Below are positions 1 to 5,339 of a stretch of DNA of 5,504 bases, piece by piece. Numbering within the stretch: position 1 is the stretch's first letter; the number at the start of each line of letters is the position of its first letter. The DNA is taken from assembly GCA_030630935.1 (NCBI GenBank), contig DAOVMD010000233.1, forward strand, positions 1 to 5,504. Reading direction: 5' to 3'. The position numbers and the translations under genes were made by a program. The stretch comes from Candidatus Mcinerneyibacteriota bacterium (GTDB lineage Bacteria; AUK180; JAQVHJ01). Under the pieces are notes generated by a model. That model did not search any database. It was not told the origin of the DNA and was given only the letters and a program-made list of their open reading frames with translations.

Positions 1-35
1 ATGATACTTAAGATAACATTTGAATGTGATTCTAA

Positions 36-120
36 CCGCCCGAAGTGAATTCGGGGTAAACTCCGTAGGTCCTAAACCACTCGCTTCGCTTGGGTTCTGG
101 ATAAACTCCACCTGCAGAGG
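36..120. repeat. Structured GC-rich repeat block downstream of comB
   Basis: This stretch is clearly richer in G+C than the AT-rich DNA around it and is full of self-complementarity. A perfect hairpin CCCGAA-GTGAA-TTCGGG lies at 39-55. Bases 61-70 pair with 110-119 (nine of ten positions, one of them G-T), enclosing CC/GG (71-72 with 99-100) and AACC/GGTT (75-78 with 93-96) around a loop that holds TCGCTTCGCT (81-90). The octamer TAAACTCC occurs twice (57-64 and 102-109), each time inside a small hairpin with a TAAA-type loop (53-64 and 99-109). It has no coding potential that I can support. It is most likely a dispersed palindromic repeat cluster; a structured 3' UTR of the comB transcript is the alternative. 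Confidence 0.6.
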
Positions 121-162
121 AAATAAAAAACGAATATAAAAACAACAAAAACAATGATTAAC

Positions 163-183
163 AAACGATAGAGAAATCGGTTT
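163..183 (-). terminator. Weak terminator-like hairpin after comB
   Basis: Read on the minus strand, 20 bases past the comB stop, AAA-C-CGAT, a six-base loop and ATCG-TTT form a short imperfect stem with one bulged base. It is followed by a T-rich minus-strand tract covering roughly 120-160. The stem is only four plus three pairs and AT-rich, so intrinsic termination here is a guess; the stronger structures at 36-120 could end the transcript instead. Confidence 0.28.
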
Positions 184-202
184 ATCAATTAATAACCATC
201 AA

Positions 203-949
203 TCATAAATGATGTTTATTAGAGATATAAATCCGGTCTCCTTCTCTGTGTAAAACGGGAATAATAGAATAAGTGTTAAGCTCAGCACAGAAATCCAGGT
301 CAGGATCATGGTGGATACTCCTTAGAATCCGTCCATTCTTTGTGATGTTCATCATTCCACGGATATCATCCTGAAAAAATTCATAATGTATCATAGACGA
401 AAAGCATGAGTCGGATAATTTTATATCGGGAAAAATATTCACAAGTGTTTTTACGATTAACCCGGCAAAAACTGAATCTTCCAGTGAAAACTCTCCTTGT
501 GTTCCCGAAGTTAATAATAATAATTTATGAAATGAAATACCTTTAATAAAATCAATAAGTTTCCGGAAATTTATAAAACTTCCGAAAACCACATCTTCAG
601 ATAATTCTGCAGCTTTTATGGTTGTTGGAGTGCCATTAGTCGAGCTCATTATAACCGTTTTCCCTTCTATATCAGCATTTTCAAATTCAAGTGGTGAGTT
701 GCCATAATCAAAACCTTCGATTTTTTTTCCATCTCTCTCTCCGCATAGAATAGAGTTTTTGTTAATTATCTTTTTTAAGTTAAAAACTTCCTTAATTTCT
801 ATGACAGGTATAATTTTTTTTACATTTCGACTTAACATTACAGGGATAGTTGAAGTAGCCCGAAGAATATCTATGACAATTACTAAATCGGGTTTGTCTT
901 GAGTTGAATCAATTGATCCGTGAAGATATCGAATATCAAGAGTTTTCAT
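203..949 (-). CDS. comB: 2-phosphosulfolactate phosphatase family protein (ComB)
   Basis: A 248-residue protein of the ComB family, magnesium-dependent acid phosphatases that convert 2-phospho-3-sulfolactate to 3-sulfolactate, a step of coenzyme M synthesis in methanogens. Family motifs appear in order: IDILRATST (26-34), CGERDGKKIEGFDYGNSP (69-86), SSTNGT (102-107), TSGTQGEFSLED followed by AG (147-163), and an Asp-rich C-terminal segment ending in FCAELNTYSIIPV (220-232). The length is normal and nothing is missing. There is no signal peptide or membrane segment, so it is probably cytoplasmic. The start codon lies 5 bases after the kinase stop (TAATCAAAATG) with no evident Shine-Dalgarno, which fits translation coupled to the upstream gene. 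Homologues are common in bacteria that do not make coenzyme M; there the true substrate may be sulfolactate-related or something else. Family assignment is firm, exact substrate is not. Confidence 0.88.
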   Translation of the reverse strand: MKTLDIRYLHGSIDSTQDKPDLVIVIDILRATSTIPVMLSRNVKKIIPVIEIKEVFNLKKIINKNSILCGERDGKKIEGFDYGNSPLEFENADIEGKTVIMSSTNGTPTTIKAAELSEDVVFGSFINFRKLIDFIKGISFHKLLLLTSGTQGEFSLEDSVFAGLIVKTLVNIFPDIKLSDSCFSSMIHYEFFQDDIRGMMNITKNGRILRSIHHDPDLDFCAELNTYSIIPVLHREGDRIYISNKHHL

Positions 950-954
950 TTTGA

Positions 955-2613
955 TTAATAATGGAAACTGCTTTTGCCGATAAATTCTTTCAGAATTGAA
1001 GTTTGCGGAACCGAACTTGACGGAATATCAATGAAATAACCCAGGAATTTTAATAATCGTGTTGCTTCACTATATTGAGGGTTATCTCTGGTAACTGACC
1101 TTAGGTTTTGTTCTGCGAACCTCTTTAGTATTGCAATTTCATAAATTAATGCTGAGTTAAACATGATATCGGCATTTTCCTGATATGGAAAGATATATTT
1201 ATCTTCTCCACGCCTTACAGATGGCCACCTTTTAATTGTATTGACAGCAGAATAATTCCTGAATAAGCTATCGCGAACAATTCTTCTTAAAATTCTTGTA
1301 TCTGTAGTAGGAATCCTATTATATTTATCAACATTAAGTTGAGTTAATGCACTTACGTATATCTTAAATATATATTTATTATCAATGTTCGGAGTAAGTG
1401 CAGGATTTAAACCATGAATCCCTTCAATAATCAGAATGGAATTTTTCTGCATCTTTAAATGATGACCTTCCCACTCCCGCTGTCCTGTTTTAAAATTATA
1501 TGTCGGGATTTGAACTTCCTTACCCTTTAGTAATCCATTCAGGTTTTTATTAAATAACTTAATGTCAATTGCTTCAATAGCCTCGAAATCATGCTCGCCT
1601 TTTTCGTCAAGTGGAGTCTTATCTCTGTCAACAAAATAATCATCTAAAGAAATTTGAATAGGGTTAAATCCATTTATCTTTAGATGGATACTTAATCTCT
1701 TTGCAAAAGTTGTTTTTCCCGATGATGATGGCCCGGCAATTAAGATCATCTTAACCGAATCTTTCAACTCAGAAATTTTATCTGCTATGTATCCTATCTT
1801 CTTCTCATGCAAAACCTCAGAAATTATAATCAGATCTTTTATACGACCATGTTGAATCATTCTATTTAAATCTGAAACAGTGTTAATATTTAAAATCTCT
1901 CCCCACTTCTCATGCTCATTAAATATTTTAAATAGTTGTGCCTGATCATGAAACTTAGGGATTTTTGTTCCTGACCTTTGAGACGGATGCCGGATAATAA
2001 ATCCCGGGGGATAATACTTCAGGTGAAAAAACTTGAGGTATCCGGTTGAGGGTACAAGTGACCCATAAAAATATTCTTTTAACCATCCGCACGAATAAAC
2101 ACTTAGAGCCGGAGCTAATAAGTATTTCGCTAACTCAACCTTATCTTTGGAACCTTGTTTCTTGAATACTTCAATCCAATCCTCATGTTCAAGGACCGTC
2201 CTGATAAACGGTTCATCCTTATCTATTATTTCCTGCATTTTTACAGTAATTTTCTTTATGAGCTCAGGTGTTATTTCCTTTCCGCATTTTAATTCACAGT
2301 ATAATCCGCCACTAATGGAATGTAAAACCTTTAACTGCTCTTTCTTTTTAAATAATTCCTTCACCGCACGAATTAAGACAAAAACTAAACTCCGCTGATA
2401 AATGCGAAGTCCTTCAAGGTTTTTAATTGTTACGAGTGATATGTTGTGATCCTTTTTTAGTTTATGATGCAGATCAACTATTTTATTATCTAAATATGCA
2501 GCAATATATTTATAAAATGTCTTTTTTGACTTCAGCTTCTTTACAACATTAAGTACGGTAATACCGGATTTAAACTTGTAGGTTTTTCCATTCTGAAACT
2601 TTAGCTTAATCAT
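955..2613 (-). CDS. Nucleoside (uridine-like) kinase with N-terminal TGS/ThrRS-like domains
   Basis: A 552-residue cytoplasmic kinase. Residues 1 to about 62 look like a TGS domain (beta-grasp, as at the N terminus of threonyl-tRNA synthetase). About 65-250 resembles the synthetase's second additional domain, including LHSISGGLYCEL (97-108), but no aminoacylation core follows. The C-terminal half is a P-loop kinase of the uridine kinase/phosphoribulokinase family: Walker A GPSSSGKTT (294-302), SLDDYF (322-327) carrying the usual substrate-site Asp pair, LIIEGIHGLNP (394-404), and the Arg-rich TDTRILRRIVRD (437-448) typical of the lid and base-binding region. The likely reaction is ATP-dependent 5'-phosphorylation of a nucleoside such as uridine; the specificity is inferred. 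The same three-part architecture and length are known from Thermotoga TM0751-type proteins. The start is supported by AAGGAG five bases upstream and by a promoter 34 bases upstream. It is the first gene of a two-gene unit with comB. Confidence 0.9.
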   Translation of the reverse strand: MIKLKFQNGKTYKFKSGITVLNVVKKLKSKKTFYKYIAAYLDNKIVDLHHKLKKDHNISLVTIKNLEGLRIYQRSLVFVLIRAVKELFKKKEQLKVLHSISGGLYCELKCGKEITPELIKKITVKMQEIIDKDEPFIRTVLEHEDWIEVFKKQGSKDKVELAKYLLAPALSVYSCGWLKEYFYGSLVPSTGYLKFFHLKYYPPGFIIRHPSQRSGTKIPKFHDQAQLFKIFNEHEKWGEILNINTVSDLNRMIQHGRIKDLIIISEVLHEKKIGYIADKISELKDSVKMILIAGPSSSGKTTFAKRLSIHLKINGFNPIQISLDDYFVDRDKTPLDEKGEHDFEAIEAIDIKLFNKNLNGLLKGKEVQIPTYNFKTGQREWEGHHLKMQKNSILIIEGIHGLNPALTPNIDNKYIFKIYVSALTQLNVDKYNRIPTTDTRILRRIVRDSLFRNYSAVNTIKRWPSVRRGEDKYIFPYQENADIMFNSALIYEIAILKRFAEQNLRSVTRDNPQYSEATRLLKFLGYFIDIPSSSVPQTSILKEFIGKSSFHY

Positions 2614-2618
2614 TTTTA

Positions 2619-2624
2619 CTCCTT
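2619..2624 (-). promoter_or_regulatory. Shine-Dalgarno of the nucleoside kinase
   Basis: On the minus strand AAGGAG sits exactly 5 bases before the ATG at 2613. It is the best ribosome binding site in the window and fixes the kinase start. The other three genes have weak or no such site. Confidence 0.8.
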
Positions 2625-2646
2625 AGTTTAATGTTTAATCTTATTT

Positions 2647-2675
2647 ATTTTAACATATTGTCATACTTATTTCAA
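2647..2675 (-). promoter_or_regulatory. Promoter of the kinase-comB unit
   Basis: On the minus strand TTGAAA (2675-2670) and TAAAAT (2652-2647) are separated by exactly 17 bases. Each hexamer matches the housekeeping sigma consensus at five of six positions. Transcription would begin near 2640, giving a leader of about 27 bases that contains the Shine-Dalgarno. The Bacteroidia-type TAnnTTTG element was not seen here. Position and spacing make this a good prediction, but AT-rich DNA produces such matches by chance. Confidence 0.6.
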
Positions 2676-2701
2676 GTAAATTAAATAATTATAATACATC
2701 A

Positions 2702-2739
2702 CGATGTCGCGATTTCGTATATACGAAATCGCGACATCG
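2702..2739. repeat. 38-bp perfect palindrome
   Basis: Two 19-bp arms are exactly self-complementary with no spacer, centred between 2720 and 2721 on TATATA. The first mismatch is at the next pair outward (2701 against 2740). The arms carry GATGTCGCGATTTCG, so the element is rich in CG steps unlike its AT-rich surroundings. It lies about 27 bp upstream of the -35 of the kinase promoter, in the divergent region, so it is not a terminator for any gene in this window. It may be a dispersed palindromic repeat, a cruciform-forming site or a binding site for a dimeric protein. Confidence 0.85.
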
Positions 2740-2779
2740 CAAAATAGATCAAAATAAAATTTTGAACGACGAATTATAT

Positions 2780-2877
2780 ATGCGTAATGACAAATACCGG
2801 GTTATTGGACAGACTCAATAGTGTTCGAGGTGAACTTAGTAAGCGACGCTTCAATTTCGTTTCGATGCGAAATGACA
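2780..2877. repeat. Degenerate dispersed repeat flanked by 13-bp direct repeats
   Basis: ATGCG(T/A)AATGACA occurs at 2780-2792 and 2865-2877 with one difference, 85 bp apart. Between them, 2838-2858 (from AGTAAGCGACGC on) aligns with 3061-3082 of the next dispersed element with one gap and few mismatches. Small palindromes AAGCG-A-CGCTT (2841-2851) and ATTTCG-8-CGAAAT (2854-2873) overlap it. A terminal CGAAATGACA next to a CG-rich palindromic core is reminiscent of intergenic repeats common in Bacteroidota-like genomes. I see no transposase. Confidence 0.5.
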
Positions 2878-2963
2878 TTAAAGCGTTTGAATGTGTAGCA
2901 ATGTTTTTTGTCATTGGAAGGTTTTCCTGAAAGGAGTACCATAACAATTCCCTTTTTTTAAAA

Positions 2964-2993
2964 AGGTAAAACTGAAAAAATATATTGATTTTT
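2964..2993. repeat. First copy of a 30-bp direct repeat (second copy 3419-3448)
   Basis: This segment matches 3419-3448 at 26 of 30 positions, with a shared exact 16-mer CTGAAAAAATATATTG (2972-2987 and 3427-3442). The offset is 455 bp. The second copy supplies the -35 region of the rex promoter; this first copy has the TTG but no -10 hexamer at the right distance, so it looks like a displaced or duplicated piece of that promoter region. Confidence 0.7.
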
Positions 2994-3015
2994 TATATGT
3001 CTCGTAGGCAAGTTA

Positions 3016-3036
3016 CCACGTGGGGTAAACCTGCAC
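3016..3036. repeat. Palindrome CCACGTGG overlapping a TAAA-loop hairpin
   Basis: CCACGTGG (3016-3023) is perfectly self-complementary. Overlapping it, GTGGGG-TAAA-CCTGCAC (3020-3036) folds into a six-pair stem with one G-T pair and one bulged G around a TAAA loop. The GGGGTAAAC core is shared with 53-61 near the window start, and CGTAGG stands close by in both places (3003-3008 and 64-69), suggesting one repeat family. Confidence 0.5.
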
Positions 3037-3038
3037 AG

Positions 3039-3098
3039 CCCGGGTAATGTAATTGCGAGGAGTAAAGCGACGCGGCAATCTCACCCGGGTATTACATT
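3039..3098. repeat. Dispersed element ATTGC...GCAAT bordered by CCCGGGTA
   Basis: CCCGGGTA occurs at 3039-3046 and 3084-3091. Inside, ATTGC (3052-3056) pairs with GCAAT (3075-3079) around a CG-rich core with AGTAAAGCGACGC, and AATGTAAT (3046-3053) is the exact inverse of ATTACATT (3091-3098). The ATTGCGAGGAG...GCGACGCGGCAATCTC wording resembles a repeat seen between genes in many unrelated bacterial genomes; this is recognition from memory, not a search. The local base composition is much more GC-rich than the flanks, consistent with insertion. Confidence 0.65.
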
Positions 3099-3112
3099 TC
3101 GTCCACGACCTG

Positions 3113-3126
3113 GGGACTTCAGTCCC
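3113..3126. repeat. Perfect hairpin GGGACT-TC-AGTCCC
   Basis: Six-pair stem with a two-base loop (CTTCAG core), directly after the dispersed element. It has no T-run on either side, so it is not a convincing terminator. It belongs with the other small palindromes scattered in the intergenic DNA. Confidence 0.6.
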
Positions 3127-3144
3127 ATTATAGTTAATTCTGTA

Positions 3145-3250
3145 TAGAGAGTAGATAATAGAGAACAGAAAACCGTTGTTTTATAGGAAAAAGATTATGA
3201 AGATTGAAAAATAACCGTTTATTACTCTGCTCTCTGATCTCTGTTTTCTG
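3145..3250. repeat. Inverted pair of degenerate 7-bp repeat arrays
   Basis: Four consecutive heptamers TAGAGAG, TAGATAA, TAGAGAA, CAGAAAA occupy 3145-3172. On the opposite strand four more, CAGAAAA, CAGAGAT, CAGAGAG, CAGAGTA, run from 3250 down to 3223. Both sets fit YAGANNN with perfect 7-bp phase. The 50-bp gap between them is AT-rich and non-coding. Directly after the first array stands CCGTTGTTT (3173-3181), and three bases after the second stands its exact inverse AAACAACGG (3254-3262). Confidence 0.65.
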
Positions 3251-3283
3251 CTCAAACAACGGAGTTGCTTGAACCACCCATAT

Positions 3284-3371
3284 TAGGAATAAATTCCTAT
3301 GATATTCTGGGAACTATTAAACCCGGGTTAAAACCCGAGCCTACGAAATATAAAAGGAATAAATTCCTTTT
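3284..3371. repeat. Twin GGAATAAATTCC palindromes around an AACCCGGGTT block
   Basis: TAGGAAT-AA-ATTCCTA (3284-3299) and AAAAGGAAT-AA-ATTCCTTTT (3352-3371) are perfect palindromes with the same 12-bp core but different outer pairs. Between them CGGGTT-AA-AACCCG (3324-3337) is a third perfect hairpin, with CCTACG (3340-3345), the inverse of CGTAGG at 3003-3008. The second palindrome is followed by TGTTTT, but no gene upstream on the plus strand would need a terminator there. Confidence 0.65.
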
Positions 3372-3439
3372 GTTTTAGAGTATGATATAATTCAAAATTA
3401 ATATAACGAAAAAAAACTAGGAAACTCTGAAAAAATATA

Positions 3440-3468
3440 TTGCTTTTTCTATTTTCTTATGCTATAAT
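3440..3468 (+). promoter_or_regulatory. Promoter of rex-hypE
   Basis: A perfect TATAAT (3463-3468) is preceded by TG one base upstream (extended -10) and, after a 17-base spacer, by TTGCTT (3440-3445), which matches only the TTG of the -35 consensus. Transcription would begin near 3475, leaving a leader of roughly 16 bases. A weak purine-rich AAGAGAG stands just before the ATG at 3491. I looked for a Rex operator of the TTGTGA-N-TCACAA or TTGTTAA-N-TTAACAA type around it and saw none. Confidence 0.65.
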
Positions 3469-3490
3469 AAAAAAAAATTAAGAGAGCAAG

Positions 3491-4120
3491 ATGAATAAAA
3501 AGATACCGAAAAATACAATTAAACGATTATCAATATACCTAAGATGCTTAAATAAAATATTTGAAGAAGGAGTAACAACCATCTCTTCCTCTGAACTTGG
3601 TGATTTTCTTGATCTTAACCCGGCACAAATTAGAAAGGATCTCTCTTACTTTGGCGAGTTTGGCAGACAGGGTCTTGGTTATAGGATTGATAAATTAAGA
3701 AAAGCAATCAAGAAAATAATTGGTATAACTGAAAATCAAAATATTATTCTAATAGGTGTAGGAAATTTAGGTAAGGCAATATTAAATTATAATATTCTTG
3801 CGAAGAGGGGATTCACAATTGTTGCAGCATTTGATCAGGATCCGGAGCTAATTGGCCGAATAATTAATAACATTGGTGTTTTTGATATAAAAAAGATTAA
3901 AGAAGTAATTTCCGGTAAAGATATTAAATGCGCAATATTAACTCTACCGCCTGATAAAATAAAGATAATAGTTAATGATCTTGTCGAAATTGGGATAAAG
4001 GGTTTCTTAAACTTTGTCCCCATTACATTAAAATTATCCAAAGAAGTAAAAATTATAAATATTGATTTCTCTTCTTCTTTAGAATCTTTAATGTATTACC
4101 TCCAAAATAATTCTAAGTAA
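3491..4120 (+). CDS. rex: Redox-sensing transcriptional repressor Rex
   Basis: A 209-residue full-length Rex. This dimeric cytoplasmic repressor binds DNA when NAD+ dominates and lets go when NADH rises, controlling fermentation, respiration and hydrogen metabolism genes. The N-terminal winged helix spans about residues 8-65, with SSSELGDFLDLNPAQIRKDL (32-51) as the helix-turn-helix and SYFGEFGRQGLGY (52-64) as the family signature leading to the wing. The Rossmann NAD(H) domain follows: glycine-rich loop GVGNLGKA (89-96), acidic FDQDPELIG (114-122) at the end of the second strand, and NFVPITL (174-180), equivalent to the NFAP segment. The C-terminal helix (about 195-206) is the swapped dimer helix. 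The start is the first ATG after a TATAAT promoter. hypE begins one base after the stop, so both are expected on one mRNA. Identification is firm; its regulon is inferred. Confidence 0.95.
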   Translation: MNKKIPKNTIKRLSIYLRCLNKIFEEGVTTISSSELGDFLDLNPAQIRKDLSYFGEFGRQGLGYRIDKLRKAIKKIIGITENQNIILIGVGNLGKAILNYNILAKRGFTIVAAFDQDPELIGRIINNIGVFDIKKIKEVISGKDIKCAILTLPPDKIKIIVNDLVEIGIKGFLNFVPITLKLSKEVKIINIDFSSSLESLMYYLQNNSK

Positions 4121-4121
4121 A

Positions 4122-5129
4122 ATGACTAAAAAAATTCAACTTGCTCATGGAGCCGGTGGAAAGCAAATGCATTCTTTAATAGATGATTTTATATTGAAGA
4201 TCATTGGTTCGTCAGGAAGTGGTTTAAAAGATGCAGAAATCATTGAAGGTTTAGGTAATTATGATATTGCAATGACAACAGATTCTTATGTTGTGAAGCC
4301 AATCACATTTTCCGGTGGAGATATCGGTAAGTTATGTATTGCTGGGACTGTAAATGACTTAATCGTGTCCGGCGCTAAGCCAATTTCGTTATCTTTAGGG
4401 TTGATTTTAGAAGAAGGGTTGGAGTTTGAAGAGCTGGAAAGGATATTATTGAGTATAAAGAAAACTGCTGATCTTGCAGGTGTAAAAATCATTACAGGAG
4501 ACACTAAAGTAGTTGAGAGAACCGCAGCAGATAAAATATATATTAATACTACCGGTATAGGGATTCTCAAGTGGAGTTATCGTCAGAAATATTCGAATAT
4601 TTTAGCCGGGGATAAAATTATTTTAAATGGTACGGCAGGAGATCATGGAACTGCTGTAATGGTTGCAAGGGGAGAATTTGAGATTGATTCTGAGATAGGA
4701 TCGGATGTCTATCCACTAAATAACTTAATTGAATCAATTCTTGATAATGATTTTAATATTAAGTTTATTCGAGACTGTACACGTGGCGGAATTGCAACAA
4801 CTTTGAATGAAATTGCCTTGAATTCTAACCTCGGTTTAAAAATTTATCAGGAAAGTATCCCCATCAAATCAGAAGTTAGGGCAGTCTGCGAGATTTTAGG
4901 ACTTGACCCGCTCTATGTTGCAAATGAAGGCAAAGTTATCATAATTATTTCTCCTGATCAAGCTGACGCTCTTCTGGAATTCATTAAGGATTTCGAAGAA
5001 GCAAAGGATTCCCGAATAATTGGCGAGGTTAATAAAGACTATCCAAAAAAAGTTATTATGGAAACAGAGATCGGGGGAACTCGAATTGTTGATATGCCTT
5101 CAGGAGAACTCCTACCCAGAATCTGTTAA
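4122..5129 (+). CDS. hypE: [NiFe]-hydrogenase maturation protein HypE
   Basis: A 335-residue HypE, the cytoplasmic ATPase that receives carbamoyl from HypF on its C-terminal cysteine, dehydrates it to a thiocyanate and passes CN to the iron of the hydrogenase active site on HypC/HypD. The protein ends in PRIC, with Cys335 as the acceptor, so the catalytic tail is intact. PurM/AIR-synthase-like features: HGAGGKQM (9-16), TTDSYVVKP (52-60), a GGDIGK...GTVNDL ATP-site segment (65-80), TGDTKVVE (125-132), DHG (174-176), DCTRGGIATTLNEIA (218-232) and ANEGK (267-271). Length is typical. It starts one base after the rex stop (TAAAATG) without a clear Shine-Dalgarno, implying coupled translation. No hypA, B, C, D or F is present in the window; they must lie elsewhere if hydrogenase is made. 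Confidence 0.95.
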   Translation: MTKKIQLAHGAGGKQMHSLIDDFILKIIGSSGSGLKDAEIIEGLGNYDIAMTTDSYVVKPITFSGGDIGKLCIAGTVNDLIVSGAKPISLSLGLILEEGLEFEELERILLSIKKTADLAGVKIITGDTKVVERTAADKIYINTTGIGILKWSYRQKYSNILAGDKIILNGTAGDHGTAVMVARGEFEIDSEIGSDVYPLNNLIESILDNDFNIKFIRDCTRGGIATTLNEIALNSNLGLKIYQESIPIKSEVRAVCEILGLDPLYVANEGKVIIIISPDQADALLEFIKDFEEAKDSRIIGEVNKDYPKKVIMETEIGGTRIVDMPSGELLPRIC

Positions 5130-5141
5130 AAAGAAACAGCA

Positions 5142-5151
5142 TCGCTTCGCT
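5142..5151. repeat. TCGCTTCGCT decamer (one of three)
   Basis: The same decamer occurs at 81-90, 5142-5151 and 5318-5327, always in this orientation and only between genes. Its complement contains GCGAAGC, a sequence known to form an exceptionally stable mini-hairpin in single-stranded DNA. This copy, 12 bases after the hypE stop, is enclosed by GCA and TGC, but without a T-run, so it is a poor terminator candidate. Confidence 0.55.
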
Positions 5152-5169
5152 CTGCAAGTAAAAAATAAC

Positions 5170-5194
5170 AATGAATAATGAAAAATGAAGAATG
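5170..5194 (+). repeat. Degenerate 7-bp tandem repeat (AATGAAN)
   Basis: AATGAAT, AATGAAA and AATGAAG follow one another from 5170, then AATG begins a fourth unit. Only the seventh base changes. ATG triplets therefore fall at 5171, 5178, 5185 and 5192, one in each frame in turn. No supported gene begins here. Confidence 0.65.
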
Positions 5195-5317
5195 TTTTTA
5201 CTTTATATATCACAATGCTTTTATTTAGATCATCTGTTGCTTCAAGATTATATTGAATGCAAAATTAACTACTGAACACGCTGAACCCGCCGCAAAAACA
5301 AAAAAAATAAAATTAAC

Positions 5318-5327
5318 TCGCTTCGCT
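5318..5327. repeat. TCGCTTCGCT decamer (third copy)
   Basis: Identical to 81-90 and 5142-5151, here extended to CTCGCTTCGCTC (5317-5328). It precedes the three TTTA hairpins by 12 bases. Just upstream, CTGAAC is repeated at 5272-5277 and 5281-5286. Confidence 0.55.
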
Positions 5328-5339
5328 CAAACTTTTTTA

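Noticed and set aside
1-48. Open frame ending TGA at 46-48 (last residues CDSNRPK) at the left edge
   Set aside because: It could be the tail of a plus-strand gene entering the window, but fifteen codons with no recognisable motif do not support a call.
2147-2398. 83-codon plus-strand frame inside the kinase gene
   Set aside because: It is antisense to a well-supported conserved protein and has no recognisable family features. The antisense frames at 3835-4041 (in rex) and 4286-4570 (in hypE) are rejected for the same reason.
2787-2930. A 47-codon plus-strand open frame starting MTNTGLLDRLNSVRGEL
   Set aside because: It has no ribosome binding site or promoter, overlaps the repeat elements and both small palindromes, and resembles no protein I know. 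A chance frame in repeat DNA is more likely.
3113-3126. GGGACT-TC-AGTCCC as an intrinsic terminator
   Set aside because: No T-run follows on either strand and no gene reads towards it.
3173-3262. CCGTTGTTT and AAACAACGG as a possible Rex operator
   Set aside because: The half-sites vaguely recall TTGTT/AACAA but lie more than 70 bp apart, while Rex operators are compact palindromes of about 18 bp.
3016-3371. CRISPR-like array in the repeat-rich intergenic region
   Set aside because: The repeats are short, of different sequences, in both orientations and without regular spacer lengths; no cas gene is present.
2702-3371. Insertion sequence or MITE with defined ends
   Set aside because: No transposase and no single pair of terminal inverted repeats with target duplications encloses the block; the 30-bp direct repeat is reported as a separate observation instead.
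5178-5228. Short frame MKNEECFYFIYHNAFI inside and after the AATGAAN array
   Set aside because: Only 16 codons, the start lies in the tandem repeat, and there is no Shine-Dalgarno.
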